In this document: in pieces, positions 1 through 8,200 of the stretch
How positions within the stretch are numbered: position 1 is the first letter of the stretch
Layout: the number at the start of each line of letters is the position of its first letter
From: Acetobacter sp. DsW_063
GTDB taxonomy: Bacteria > Pseudomonadota > Alphaproteobacteria > Acetobacterales > Acetobacteraceae
NCBI RefSeq assembly: GCF_002153745.1
Contig: NZ_JOPL01000089.1
Location: 1-35,918, forward strand
Direction of reading: 5' to 3'
Length of the DNA stretch: 35,918 bases
The notes under the pieces: model-generated
What the model saw: the letters and a program-made list of their open reading frames with translations, nothing else
What the model was told of the DNA's origin: nothing
Database searches by the model: none
Position numbers and translations under genes: made by a program

Positions 1-461
1 TCTGCATTGCAGCAACGGCAGATCATCTCAAGACCTAACAGGCCCTAGAGAGCCACCAGGCCCATAGCACCCCGGATCAGGCACCCTGGAAATTTCCTTG
101 AATGTAATTTGCGCTCACGGCTCGCGACGTGGGTCCCCTCGCCTTCGCGAGAAACTTCCGACGCCCATTCGTTGGCCGCCATTCGAAATACGCTCAATAT
201 GTCAATTTCAGTATCCCCCTGACCTAATGAGCGCTTGACGCCAACAACTACGCGCTCACGCGCCTGAAGCATCCGTTACAATATTGAATATGATGCTTTA
301 TATTATTTACACTTTTCGATCATTGAATCACCGCTTCTCTGGCGCCATCGTTTGGTCTGCACCAAAGAAAAAGCGTCTCTGATTTCGAAATATTCGTCAC
401 GAGCCGCCAATACTCGCATTGTGCCGCGCGCTCCTTCCCGCCATCCAAGAGAACACCTTCC
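1..461. other. Leading region without a confident gene
   Basis: No recognisable gene is seen here. A minus-strand frame of 75 codons (45-272) has fairly coding-like composition but matches no family I know and has no clear ribosome binding site. The stretch 270-320 is AT-rich and just precedes the binding-protein gene at 462. A weak promoter-like pair, TTACAA at 276-281 and TATATT at 299-304 with 17 bases between, is visible there, but the -35 match is poor. Confidence 0.3.
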
Positions 462-1448
462 ATGCCAGAAATTTTCGCAACGCCCATCAAACGTCGACAA
501 TTTCTTGGGGCGGCCGCACTGACCTGCGTTGGCGGAGCTTTGGGCGGACGGGCTCGAGGCGCCAATTCAGACGTTACGTTGAGAGTGGCGACTTTTCGTG
601 GCGCGGACTCAACACTGCTACCAGCGGCGCACGTCGCGGATTTCCCTTACACCGTGGCTTACAGCGAATTCAATTCCGGCAACCTCATCGCGCAGGCCAT
701 CAATGCCGACGCCATCGATCTCGGCGGCTGGAGCGAGATTCCGATGGTGTTCGCCGCAGCCGCCAAATCGAATGTCGCCGTCGTGGCTACTCTCGAAGGC
801 CCTACAACCGATCAGGCGGTGCTCACGCCCGCCAACTCTCCCTATAAATCCATCAGCGATCTGCGCGGCAAACGCGTCGGATACATCCGCGCCACTACAG
901 CACATTACTTTCTGATCCGGATGCTTGAGCAGGCCGGGCTTTCATGGACGGATATCCAGCCCGTCGCCCTTTCGATGAGCGAGGGATTGACCGCTATCAA
1001 ATCCGGCAGTCTGGATGCGTGGGCGACATACGGTTACGCAATCCAGATACTGGAAGCCGCTGGCGCGGCGCGGGTTCTGCAAAGCGCCGCCGATATTCTT
1101 TCTGGACATTACTTCATCGGCGCCAACCCGCGCAAATTGGGGGATCCGGCTTTCCGCGCCGCCGCCGCCGATTATCTTGACAGACTCAACCGTGCATACG
1201 CCACGCTCGCAGCCGACAAGGCGTTATGGGCCAAAGTGGTCTCGCCTGTCATCCACGTTCCCGAAGATGTCGTGCTCGCTTATTTGCGCGCGCAGAACCG
1301 GCCATATCGCGCCCGGGCCTGGCGAAAGGACGATATCGTCAGCGCCGAGGCCGTAGCGAGAACGTTTGCAAAAGCGGGCGTTTTACCGCAGGACGCCAAC
1401 GTCGCCGCAGTTTTCTCACCCGCGCTTTCAAAGCTTCTTCCGGCTTGA
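462..1448 (+). CDS. ABC transporter substrate-binding protein, SsuA-like, Tat-exported
   Basis: A periplasmic binding protein of the sulfonate/nitrate/taurine class (SsuA/NMT1-like), 328 aa and near the usual length. The N-terminus holds a twin-arginine motif (R11, R12, then QFLG) and a hydrophobic Ala-rich stretch, so Tat export is likely. The body has the family pattern: a phrase of the type SISDLRGKRVGYIR, a region where the ligand loop is expected (SMSEGLTAIKSGSLDAWATY), and a C-terminal helical part. It points toward the permease and ATPase genes on the opposite strand (1493-3096), which end facing it across a strong hairpin, and it probably feeds that importer. The second binding protein at 3288 is a distant paralogue. 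The substrate is inferred to be an organosulfur compound from context; nitrate- or thiamine-precursor-type ligands cannot be excluded. No strong ribosome binding site is visible before this ATG. Confidence 0.85.
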   Translation: MPEIFATPIKRRQFLGAAALTCVGGALGGRARGANSDVTLRVATFRGADSTLLPAAHVADFPYTVAYSEFNSGNLIAQAINADAIDLGGWSEIPMVFAAAAKSNVAVVATLEGPTTDQAVLTPANSPYKSISDLRGKRVGYIRATTAHYFLIRMLEQAGLSWTDIQPVALSMSEGLTAIKSGSLDAWATYGYAIQILEAAGAARVLQSAADILSGHYFIGANPRKLGDPAFRAAAADYLDRLNRAYATLAADKALWAKVVSPVIHVPEDVVLAYLRAQNRPYRARAWRKDDIVSAEAVARTFAKAGVLPQDANVAAVFSPALSKLLPA

Positions 1449-1451
1449 CGG

Positions 1452-1492
1452 TCTGCGCGCCGCCACGATCGCGGCGCGCAGATTTAGATTTT
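1452..1492 (+). terminator. Rho-independent terminator between convergent genes
   Basis: Perfect 12-bp arms (TCTGCGCGCCGC and GCGGCGCGCAGA) are separated by a 7-base loop (1452-1482). They are followed on the plus strand by a T-rich tail (TTTAGATTTT). The hairpin lies right after the stop of the binding protein at 462 and before the end of the convergent ATPase gene. It probably terminates the plus-strand transcript; the minus side lacks a T run. Confidence 0.75.
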
Positions 1493-2263
1493 CTAAATAG
1501 AAACACCAAGCGATTTAAGAAGCGTCTCGCGCATATCTTCGAAGACGGGGTCGACGTGTTTACGGGGCCGCCCAAGGGCCACAGGCATATCCACCCTGAT
1601 CCTGCCACGCTCCAGAACAACAGCGCGGTCGGCCAGCAACAGCGCCTCGTCGACGTCGTGAGTCACGAGCAGAACGGCACAGCGCCGACGCTTCCACAAC
1701 TCTCCAACCAGCCCCTGCATTTTCAGACGCGTAAGGGCGTCCAGCGCGGCGAAGGGCTCATCCAACAGCAAAAACCCAGGCTCCCGCACAAGCGCGCGCG
1801 CAAGCGCTGCGCGCTGCGCCTCGCCGCCAGAAAGGGTAAGCGGCCACGCGTCGATCCGGTGCGCAAGTCCGACCTCCTCCAGAATCGCCGCCGCGCGATC
1901 ACGCCCGTCCTTTCCCTCCTGCCCCAGAACGACGTTCTCCCAGACGCGCTTCCATGGAAGCAGACGATGCTCCTGAAAAACGACCGAAACTTCCCGAGGA
2001 CGCGACACCGCGCCTTCGACGACAGGATCGATACCCGCCAATGTGCGCAAGAGCGTCGATTTACCCGAACCGCTATGTCCCAGAAGCGCCACGAACTCAC
2101 CAGGAGCAATGGCGAGATCGAGCCTGTCCAGCACGGCGGGGCCGTCCCCAAAACGCCGCGTCAGCCCTTCGACGATTACCGCGACGTTACCGTCCTCATG
2201 GCTCCCGGCATGGACGGCTGCAGTTGCAAGCTCGCTCTGCGCACGCTTCAGCGCCGCGCTCAT
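1493..2263 (-). CDS. ABC transporter ATP-binding protein, SsuB-like
   Basis: Cytoplasmic ATPase of an SsuBC/TauBC-type importer, 256 aa. Walker A (GHSGSGKST) sits at about residues 62-70, a Q-loop phrase VVFQEHRLLPW at about 94-104, the signature LSGGEAQ at about 144-150, Walker B (FLLLDEP) at about 164-170 and the H-loop in LLVTHDVDEAL. Its ATG overlaps the TGA of the permease gene in an ATGA junction, so the two are translationally coupled. Likely partners are the permease at 2260 and the binding proteins at 462 and 3288. About 30 residues precede the usual family start, so a slightly later start is possible. The role in organosulfur uptake is inferred from family and from the neighbouring oxidoreductase operon. 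Confidence 0.92.
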   Translation of the reverse strand: MSAALKRAQSELATAAVHAGSHEDGNVAVIVEGLTRRFGDGPAVLDRLDLAIAPGEFVALLGHSGSGKSTLLRTLAGIDPVVEGAVSRPREVSVVFQEHRLLPWKRVWENVVLGQEGKDGRDRAAAILEEVGLAHRIDAWPLTLSGGEAQRAALARALVREPGFLLLDEPFAALDALTRLKMQGLVGELWKRRRCAVLLVTHDVDEALLLADRAVVLERGRIRVDMPVALGRPRKHVDPVFEDMRETLLKSLGVSI

Positions 2264-3096
2264 CGTGCCGCTCCTCGCGCCAGCGGACGCCAGACGAGAA
2301 GCTTCGCTTCAAGGAAACGAACGATCTGATCGGAAAGCAAACCGAGGACGCCATAAACCAGCAAGCCGACCATAATGATGTCCGTTCGGAGGAAGTCTTC
2401 CGCATCCATCATCATATGACCGATGCCGCTTTCCGCGTTCACCTGTTCGGCGACCACCAACATCAGCCACGATACGCCGACAGCGTAGCGAATGCCGATG
2501 AGAAGATCCGGTAACGCACCCGGCAAAATCACGTTACGGATCGTGTCCAGACGGGAGAGGCCCAGTGTACGGGTCATTTCCAGTAACTTCGGATCGATCG
2601 ACCGCACGCCCTTGTGGAGGTTCAGGTAGATCGGAAACGTGGCCCCAAGCGCGACGAGGAGCACTTTCGGCGTCTCACCGATGCCGAACCACAGAATGAA
2701 CAGCGGCACGAGCGCCAGTGCGGGTAACGTGCGCATGATCTGCAGCGGCGCATCGACCAGATCCTCCCCGACGCGCGAAAGTCCGGAGAACAGGGCCAAC
2801 GTCACGCCGACGACCGCCGCAATGCCGAACCCGGCGCCCGCGCGCAGCAGGGAGACGCCAAGATTCGATGTCAGCGTCCCGTCAGCGATGAGAGAGGCTG
2901 CGGTCTGCGCAATCTGCCACGGCGACGCGACGAGGCGCGTCGACACGAAGCCGGAAGCGCATGCGGCCTGCCATACCGCAACAAGAAGCAGGGGCGACAG
3001 ATACCGACGAAAACGCCCCAGTTCCCGCAGGGCGATCCGCCCACTTGCGCCTTGAGATCGTCCTCGGGACGCGAGGCTTATGAGGGTTTCCGACAT
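2260..3096 (-). CDS. ABC transporter permease, SsuC-like
   Basis: Inner-membrane permease (278 aa) of the sulfonate/nitrate/taurine importer class. Several hydrophobic segments are seen, and the cytoplasmic EAA-type loop is present as LLEMTRTLGLSRLDTIRNV with the following Gly-rich turn, the contact for the ATPase. The ATG at 3096 is preferred over the in-frame ATG 45 bases upstream because GGAG lies about ten bases before it. The gene is divergent from the binding protein at 3288, and the 191 bases between carry several palindromes. It is coupled to the downstream ATPase by a 4-base overlap. Confidence 0.9.
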   Translation of the reverse strand: MSETLISLASRGRSQGASGRIALRELGRFRRYLSPLLLVAVWQAACASGFVSTRLVASPWQIAQTAASLIADGTLTSNLGVSLLRAGAGFGIAAVVGVTLALFSGLSRVGEDLVDAPLQIMRTLPALALVPLFILWFGIGETPKVLLVALGATFPIYLNLHKGVRSIDPKLLEMTRTLGLSRLDTIRNVILPGALPDLLIGIRYAVGVSWLMLVVAEQVNAESGIGHMMMDAEDFLRTDIIMVGLLVYGVLGLLSDQIVRFLEAKLLVWRPLARGAAR

Positions 3097-3287
3097 GTTT
3101 CGCGCTCCGATTTCCACGTTCAGGGCGCGAAGGTAGTGCATTATATACGATATCGAATGTTAAATTAATTAATCACATCCATTGATGTGTTTTATTTGCC
3201 CCCCTTCCCGTCGGTTGGCACTCTCCCCGCAGCAAGCCGCCCACAGGCGATGTCTCCCACTGCCGGAACAATTCAGGACCGCCCTTA
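3097..3287. promoter_or_regulatory. Divergent promoter region with palindromes
   Basis: This AT-rich region separates the permease/ATPase pair (minus) from the binding-protein/oxidoreductase operon (plus). It holds CGATATCG (3148-3155), an ATTAATTAAT-like block and a perfect inverted repeat CACATC/GATGTG with a 4-base loop (3174-3189). Both operons would be controlled from here. A sulfur-status regulator of the CysB type is a reasonable guess, but no regulator site can be named from sequence alone. Confidence 0.45.
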
Positions 3288-4238
3288 ATGCCGCGCCCAT
3301 TCTTTCATGCAGCCAATTTCTTCCTCGCCATCGCGGCCGCTCTGACAGTTACAGCGACAGCAGCGTGCGCGGAGGATGAACTGGTCGTCGCCGACCAGAG
3401 GGGGCTTCAGAAGGCGGTCCTGCAGGCGTCGAAGGCCGACCAGAATCTGCCTTACCGCGTGCGTTGGGTCGAATTCGACGCCGCAGCGCCGCTGCTGCAG
3501 GCGTTGGGCGCAGGCGCGGTGGACACGGGGGTCGCCGGCGACGGGCCTTTTCTCTTCGCCTGGGGCGCCGGGCAACCGATCAAGGCCGCTTACTGGCTCC
3601 CCCCAAGGGGCGCGGGCCATACGACCGCCGTCGTGACAGGCGAGCATTCCTCGATACGCACAGCAGCAGACCTGTCTGGCAAGACCATCGCGACGGGGCG
3701 CGGCTCCATCGGTCATTTGTTGCTGCTGCGTCTGATCCAGACCGGCGCGATTCAGGCTCCCGCCCCCCGCATCGTGTTTCTGCCTCCTGCACAGGCGAAA
3801 GCGGCGTTGGACAGCGGTGCCGTCGACGCGTGGTCGACGTGGGAGCCGTATGTGTCCCTCAACCTTGTGCAGAATCATGGACACGTGGTCGCCGACGGGC
3901 AGACTGTGCTGCCCAACAACGGTTTCCTTGTCGCGACTGACTCCGCCCTGAAAAACAAGCGGGCCTTGCTGGCGGATTTCTATCGGCGCGTCAGCGACGC
4001 TTCGCGATGGGCGGAGAACCACCAGAGCGAATACGCAGCCATCCTGTCCCGCCAGACGGGAATGCCGCAGGACGTTTCAGTGGCTGTGGCGAAGGAACTG
4101 ATCTCCACCCCCGGCCCCGTCAACCCTTCCGTCGTTCAGGCCGAGCAGGCGACGCTGGACGCCTATCGCGCCGCCAATCTTGTCGACCATGGCGGCTCGG
4201 TCGCCGCGGCATTCATCACCGGATTCGCCGCGCCGTGA
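3288..4238 (+). CDS. ABC transporter substrate-binding protein, SsuA-like, Sec signal
   Basis: A second periplasmic binding protein of the SsuA class, 316 aa. It has a classical Sec signal peptide (about residues 1-28, ending near ACA-ED) rather than the Tat signal of the protein at 462. Family features include the phrase LSGKTIATGRGS near mid-protein and KAALDSGAVDAWSTWEPY, the typical DAW ligand-pocket segment. AGGA lies about ten bases before the ATG. The stop overlaps the GTG start of the flavoprotein gene (GTGA), tying substrate capture to the redox enzymes that follow. It probably works with the divergent permease/ATPase. Ligand identity is inference, with sulfonates or other organosulfur compounds most likely. 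Confidence 0.87.
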   Translation: MPRPFFHAANFFLAIAAALTVTATAACAEDELVVADQRGLQKAVLQASKADQNLPYRVRWVEFDAAAPLLQALGAGAVDTGVAGDGPFLFAWGAGQPIKAAYWLPPRGAGHTTAVVTGEHSSIRTAADLSGKTIATGRGSIGHLLLLRLIQTGAIQAPAPRIVFLPPAQAKAALDSGAVDAWSTWEPYVSLNLVQNHGHVVADGQTVLPNNGFLVATDSALKNKRALLADFYRRVSDASRWAENHQSEYAAILSRQTGMPQDVSVAVAKELISTPGPVNPSVVQAEQATLDAYRAANLVDHGGSVAAAFITGFAAP

Positions 4239-5878
4239 CCGACCGGGTCCGAACATATGACACGGACGTCCTGATCATCGGCGGCGGCCTGGCCGGATGC
4301 TGGGCCGCGATCTCGGCGAGGCGGGCCGGAGCCCGGGCCATCGTCGCAGAAAAAGGGTATTGCAGCACATCCGGCGTGGCCGCTTCCGCCGGTCCCGGAC
4401 ACTGGTTCGTTCCTCCCGAAGCGCGGTTGCGGGAAGAGGCGATCGCTCGTCGGATGGCGGGCGCCCAAGGGTTGGGCGACGCGCGATGGATGGAGCGCAT
4501 CATAGACCGGACGTATCGGACTCTCCCCGATATTGGCACGCATTATCATTACACGCCAGACGATTCCGGCGCCATTCGGCGCCACGCCTTGCGGGGGCCG
4601 GAATATCTCCGCGCCCTCCGCGAGAAGGCGCTTGCTGCGGGCGCCGTCCTGCTCGACCACAGCCCTGCCTTGCAGCTTCTTGCACGTCCCGACGGCCGGG
4701 TCTCCGGCGCGCGCGGCGTCTCCCGGCAGGGCGACGGCGACGAGTGGCTGGTGCGCGCCGGCGCAGTGGTTCTCGCAACAGGAGGCTGCGCGTTCCGCTC
4801 GCACCTTCTGGGTGGTTCGAACAATACCGGCGACGGCCTGCTGATGGCGGTAGAAGCCGGAGCGGCGTTGTCCGGGATGGAATTCTCTTCCTTCTTTACT
4901 GTCGCCCCCGCAAACACGCCGCTGTCCCGCGCGATGATTTTCAGTTTCGCACGATATTACGACACGCAGGGACAAGAAATCGCCAAGCCCGCAACGCCGA
5001 ACGATCACAGCGCTATCGCCGTTGCGCTGCAAGGCGGGCCGGTCCTGTGCGACCTGTCGGCGACGCCGGAGATCGTCCGTCGTCAGCTGCCGCAGATCTC
5101 TCCGAACGTGTCGCTCACATTTCGCAGGCTTGGAATAGATCCTTTCACGCAACGCTTTCCAATCTCGTTGCTGGGCGAGGGAACGATACGTGGCGTAGGC
5201 GGCGTGCGTGTCACTGGAGAAGACGCCGGAACTGACGTGCCCGGCTTGTACGTGGCGGGCGACGTCGCGTCGCGCGAGCCTGTAACGGGACCGGTCACCG
5301 GCGGAGGCGCCGTCAACGCCGCATGGGCTTTGGCGTCAGGTTGCATCGCAGCCGAAGCCGCTGCTCGCAGCGTGTTGGAAAATCCTTTGGACCAGACATC
5401 GATTTTAGAACCTCTGGGTGACGCCGGATTGTCGACGAGACGTGACCGCACGAATTCGTCGACGACGCGATCTGCGTTTGCGACCACGCTGTCGAAAGGC
5501 CCGACGCGCCCGGGCGCCAGCGCTTCGAGCGAAGTCGAGATCGTGCTGCGTGAGGAAATGCTGTCCCCGACGCGTCAGTACTTCAGAAGCGCCGATACGC
5601 TCGCCGCAGCTTCCACGCGTCTCTCCGCCGCATGGGGCGCGTTACGCGACGCGACGCCTGCTTCCGCCGAGCCGCGCGAACGCCAGCGGTTTCGAGAGCT
5701 TGCCGCCATGACCGCAACCGCGCGCTGGTGCGTCGCAAGCGCCGCGGCGCGCACGGGAAGTCTCGGCATGCACCGCCGTACCGACAGCACTGACGGAAGC
5801 GACGTTCCGGCTTATGTGATTTCGGGCGGCGCAGACGCCGTCTGGACGCGTCGCCAGGCTGCTGGAACCGTCTCATGA
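4235..5878 (+). CDS. FAD-dependent flavoprotein of the fumarate reductase / AprA type
   Basis: An FAD oxidoreductase of 547 aa in the succinate dehydrogenase/fumarate reductase flavoprotein superfamily. The dinucleotide-binding motif GGGLAG is at residues 16-21, followed by the acidic end of the Rossmann strand (VAEKG). The second FAD motif, GLYVAGDVA, lies near residue 345, followed by the GPVTGGGAVNAAWALASG segment. The C-terminal 150 residues are helical and Arg-rich. The GTG start at 4235 is chosen because it directly precedes this domain and overlaps the upstream stop; the frame is open further upstream but that part is only antiparallel noise. Together with the following ferredoxin it resembles adenylylsulfate-reductase AprAB-like pairs, suggesting a sulfur redox step. 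The actual substrate is unknown. Confidence 0.85.
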   Translation: MTDRVRTYDTDVLIIGGGLAGCWAAISARRAGARAIVAEKGYCSTSGVAASAGPGHWFVPPEARLREEAIARRMAGAQGLGDARWMERIIDRTYRTLPDIGTHYHYTPDDSGAIRRHALRGPEYLRALREKALAAGAVLLDHSPALQLLARPDGRVSGARGVSRQGDGDEWLVRAGAVVLATGGCAFRSHLLGGSNNTGDGLLMAVEAGAALSGMEFSSFFTVAPANTPLSRAMIFSFARYYDTQGQEIAKPATPNDHSAIAVALQGGPVLCDLSATPEIVRRQLPQISPNVSLTFRRLGIDPFTQRFPISLLGEGTIRGVGGVRVTGEDAGTDVPGLYVAGDVASREPVTGPVTGGGAVNAAWALASGCIAAEAAARSVLENPLDQTSILEPLGDAGLSTRRDRTNSSTTRSAFATTLSKGPTRPGASASSEVEIVLREEMLSPTRQYFRSADTLAAASTRLSAAWGALRDATPASAEPRERQRFRELAAMTATARWCVASAAARTGSLGMHRRTDSTDGSDVPAYVISGGADAVWTRRQAAGTVS

Positions 5879-6216
5879 TTACTTCTCTCGACACCGAGCG
5901 TTGCACCGCCTGCAATCAGTGCGTCGCAACATGCCCGCGTGACGTCTTTGAAAAGACAGAGCATATACCGACGATCGCCCGTCCGCAGGACTGTCAGACA
6001 TGCTTTCTCTGTGAACTTTACTGCACGGCGGACGCACTTTTTGTTCATCCTGAAGCCGAACCCGCGATGGCGGCGCGTCTCGCGCCGTCAGACATAACGC
6101 CTCTGCTCGGCGAATACCGGCGGGAGTCGGGGTGGGACGAATGGAGCGAGAACCCGCGCTACGCCAACCAGCACTGGCGTATGGAGGACGTGTTCCGGCT
6201 CGCCCGCGATGGATGA
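5875..6216 (+). CDS. Ferredoxin with two [4Fe-4S] sites, AprB-like partner
   Basis: A 113-aa ferredoxin. Two complete cluster motifs are visible: Cys10, Cys13, Cys16, Cys20 followed by Pro, and Cys40, Cys43, Cys46, Cys50. The C-terminal half is Trp/Arg/Glu-rich (DEWSENPRY, HWRMEDVF), unlike a plain bacterial ferredoxin, and may dock onto the flavoprotein. It overlaps the flavoprotein gene by an ATGA junction, so the two probably form a complex in fixed ratio, with electrons passing between FAD and the clusters. Which direction the electrons flow is not shown by the sequence. Confidence 0.88.
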   Translation: MITSLDTERCTACNQCVATCPRDVFEKTEHIPTIARPQDCQTCFLCELYCTADALFVHPEAEPAMAARLAPSDITPLLGEYRRESGWDEWSENPRYANQHWRMEDVFRLARDG

Positions 6217-6409
6217 CCTCTTACCGATCAGCCGCGCCGACCTGCAACATGAAGCGCCCGTCGTCGACGTTTTCTGTTATCGTCCCACTTGCGCTGCTTA
6301 TCAGCAACGACTGCTTCGGCCTTTCATCATGACCTTTTGGAACGTCACAACCAACGTCCTTCACGCCCGCGACACGCGGGCGGCGCGACACAAGGAGATC
6401 GCTCGATGA
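6209..6409 (+). CDS. Possible 66-aa ORF bridging ferredoxin and acyl-CoA dehydrogenase genes
   Basis: This frame starts eight bases inside the ferredoxin gene and ends in an ATGA junction with the next gene, so both ends show the coupling seen elsewhere in the operon. The product matches no family I know and has no signal peptide or membrane segment; it holds two Cys and a His/Arg-rich end. The last part contains a perfect 8-bp hairpin (CGCCCGCG/CGCGGGCG, 6364-6382). It could be a true small protein, a decayed gene or an untranslated spacer with coincidental overlap. Confidence 0.3.
   Translation: MDDLLPISRADLQHEAPVVDVFCYRPTCAAYQQRLLRPFIMTFWNVTTNVLHARDTRAARHKEIAR
6364..6382 (+). repeat. GC-rich hairpin before the SfnB/DszC-like gene
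   Basis: Perfect 8-bp stem CGCCCGCG/CGCGGGCG with a 3-base loop, 24 bases before the start codon at 6406 and just upstream of its AAGGAG ribosome binding site. There is no T run, so it is not a typical terminator. It may slow transcription, protect a processed downstream mRNA end or tune expression of the last gene. Confidence 0.5.
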
Positions 6410-7566
6410 ATGTGCTCACACCCCGACCGCATCGCCCGTCGGACGCGATCGAAGCTGCGTTGGACAGGCTGGTTCCGATCTTCGCTGAACGTGCTCCAGC
6501 ATACGATCGCAGCGGAAAGATCGCGCTGGACAATCTTCTCGACCTGAAGGAAGCCGGACTGCTTGCTCTCGCGTTGCCGCACGACAAGGGCGGCGCGGGC
6601 ATAGGCGTGGCCGAAATCTCGAAGATCGTCGGACGTGTAGCGACCGGCGATCCGACGACGGCGCTGATCCTTGCGATGCAGTATCTTCAGACGGGCGCCA
6701 TCGCGCGGTCCTCGGGCTGGTCGGAAGAGGTTCGTAACGAGGTGTTCACGAGCATAGTGCGCGACGGGGCTCTGGTGAACGCATTGCGCGTCGAGCCGGA
6801 ACTTGGCACCCCCGCACGGGGTGGGTTGCCCGCCACAACGGTCCGTCGTGAAGGCGGGCGTTTCCTGATCAGCGGCCGCAAAATCTTTTCCACCGGATCG
6901 ACCGCCCTTCGCTGGGGCGTCGTCTGGTCCCGCACCGATGAGGAAACGCCGCGCGTGGGGCAGGTTCTTGTGCCGCTGGATTTGCCGGGCGTGCGGATCG
7001 AAGAAAGCTGGCGTCATATGGGCATGCGCGCGACCGCCAGCCACACGATTGTTTTCGAGGACGTGGAAATCCCGGAACGTTACCTCGTGTCGCTGAAGGC
7101 GCCGGGCGCGTCCGTCGACGAAGCCGTCGCGTTGGCGAGTTGGCACGCCATCGTCATCGGCGCGCTCTACGACGGCGTGGCGCGCACGGCCCGCGACTGG
7201 CTGGTCGGCTACTTGAAAGAGCGCACCCCGGCCAACTTGGGCGCGCCTTTGGCCAGCCTGCCGCGCTTTCATGCCCTGCTGGGCGAGATTGACGCATTGC
7301 TTCTCACCAATCGCGCATTGATCGAACACGGGCTGGCGCGCGAAGCCGCTGGAGAACGAGGCGACGCCGACGCTGGCCTGATCAAATACACGGTGACGGA
7401 GAACGCCATCGCCGCCGTCGGCAAGGCCGTCGCGGCGATCGGAAATCCGGCGCTCAGTCAGGACAATCCACTCGAGCGCCACTATCGGGACGTGCTGTGC
7501 GGACGCATTCACACCCCGCAGGGGGATTCAGCGCTCGGCGGTGCGGGGCGGCTCGCTCTCACCTGA
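6406..7566 (+). CDS. Acyl-CoA dehydrogenase-fold flavoenzyme, SfnB/DszC-like
   Basis: A 386-aa protein of the acyl-CoA dehydrogenase fold. It has the N-terminal helical domain (LKEAGLLALALPHDKGGAG), the middle beta domain (residues about 120-230, with KIFSTGS and a TASHTIVFEDVEIPE segment) and a C-terminal helical bundle. The TASHT phrase and the end FHxxRDVLCGRIHTP-like pattern (here HYRDVLCGRIHTPQ) are typical of the SfnB/DszC/NcnH branch, which uses reduced flavin and oxygen rather than CoA esters, for example in sulfone or dibenzothiophene desulfurisation. AAGGAG lies seven to nine bases before the ATG. The gene ends the flavoprotein-ferredoxin operon. A flavin reductase that could serve it is at 11757. 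Assignment to oxygenase rather than dehydrogenase function is inference. Confidence 0.82.
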   Translation: MNVLTPRPHRPSDAIEAALDRLVPIFAERAPAYDRSGKIALDNLLDLKEAGLLALALPHDKGGAGIGVAEISKIVGRVATGDPTTALILAMQYLQTGAIARSSGWSEEVRNEVFTSIVRDGALVNALRVEPELGTPARGGLPATTVRREGGRFLISGRKIFSTGSTALRWGVVWSRTDEETPRVGQVLVPLDLPGVRIEESWRHMGMRATASHTIVFEDVEIPERYLVSLKAPGASVDEAVALASWHAIVIGALYDGVARTARDWLVGYLKERTPANLGAPLASLPRFHALLGEIDALLLTNRALIEHGLAREAAGERGDADAGLIKYTVTENAIAAVGKAVAAIGNPALSQDNPLERHYRDVLCGRIHTPQGDSALGGAGRLALT

Positions 7567-7750
7567 TACACGGTGGGCAATCTTCGCCGCGCTGGGCGCA
7601 AGTACAAATCAAGACATCTGTCGGACGGTTTTCAACACGAAGCCGGGTCTTCGCTCTTCGAAATGGTCGATGACTGACACTTCGCGCGCCCGGTAACGTC
7701 CTGAAACCCGGCGAGAATTATCCTCGACGTCAGTGCCGAAGCTTGAGTCT

Positions 7751-7768
7751 GACGGATATCGATCCGTC
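7751..7768. repeat. Inverted repeat between convergent genes
   Basis: Perfect 7-bp arms GACGGAT/ATCCGTC with a 4-base loop, in the 243-base gap between the convergent SfnB/DszC-like gene and the MerR gene. No T run follows on either strand, so a role as a terminator is only possible. Nothing else is seen in the gap apart from a T-rich stretch at the MerR stop codon. Confidence 0.35.
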
Positions 7769-7809
7769 GTGCACAATGAGGCCAGCTTTTGTTAAACACG
7801 GCGACTGCG

Positions 7810-8190
7810 CTATATTTTTTTGTCAGATCTCGATAATTTCTCCTTTTTGTAGTGATCGAGTTTTGTCTTTATAAAAGCCTCGACTTCCTGAAGAACTTTC
7901 AACTTACCCCTGATTACGTCGAGCCGCTCTTCAAGAAAGACGACCGTTTGTTCAGGCGTGAGGTTCGCAGCGCCATGCGCCTTCAGCAACGGCCCAATCT
8001 CCTTGAGCGAAAAACCAAGGCGTTGCGCCTGACGCACTTTTTCGATCGTGGTCAGCACGGCAGGGTCATATTCGCGATAGACGCGACTTCCGGCCTGCCG
8101 CTCGGTCGAGGCGATCAGTCCCATCTCTTCGTAATGGCGGACGCCGTCCTTCGACAGGCCAGCGATCTTCGCCACTTCACTGATCAGCAT
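7810..8190 (-). CDS. MerR-family transcriptional regulator
   Basis: A 126-aa DNA-binding regulator. Residues 1-70 form the MerR winged-helix domain (LISEVAKIAGLSKDGVRHYEEMGLI, then SRVYREYD and a long helix). The C-terminal part is a dimerisation coiled coil (FLEERLDVIRGKLKVLQEVEAFIKTKLDHYKKEKL). There is no metal-binding Cys, so a CueR/MerR/ZntR metal sensor is unlikely, and no C-terminal effector domain. It resembles the short CadR/SoxR-like group without a cluster. It is divergent from a short-chain dehydrogenase, and the 80 bases between hold a MerR-type promoter, which makes that gene the likely target. Confidence 0.92.
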   Translation of the reverse strand: MLISEVAKIAGLSKDGVRHYEEMGLIASTERQAGSRVYREYDPAVLTTIEKVRQAQRLGFSLKEIGPLLKAHGAANLTPEQTVVFLEERLDVIRGKLKVLQEVEAFIKTKLDHYKKEKLSRSDKKI

Positions 8191-8200
8191 TGCGCGCCTC

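Noticed and set aside
45..272. 75-codon minus-strand frame at the left end
   Set aside because: Plausible composition but no ribosome binding site or known family; not enough to call.
1226..2329. Long open plus-strand frame over the SsuB-like ATPase gene
   Set aside because: It is the antisense shadow of a gene with clear Walker and signature motifs, and its protein is Arg/Pro-rich with no pattern.
4163..5152. Long minus-strand frame over the flavoprotein gene
   Set aside because: Antisense of a gene with GGGLAG and GLYVAGD motifs; no domain is seen in the frame.
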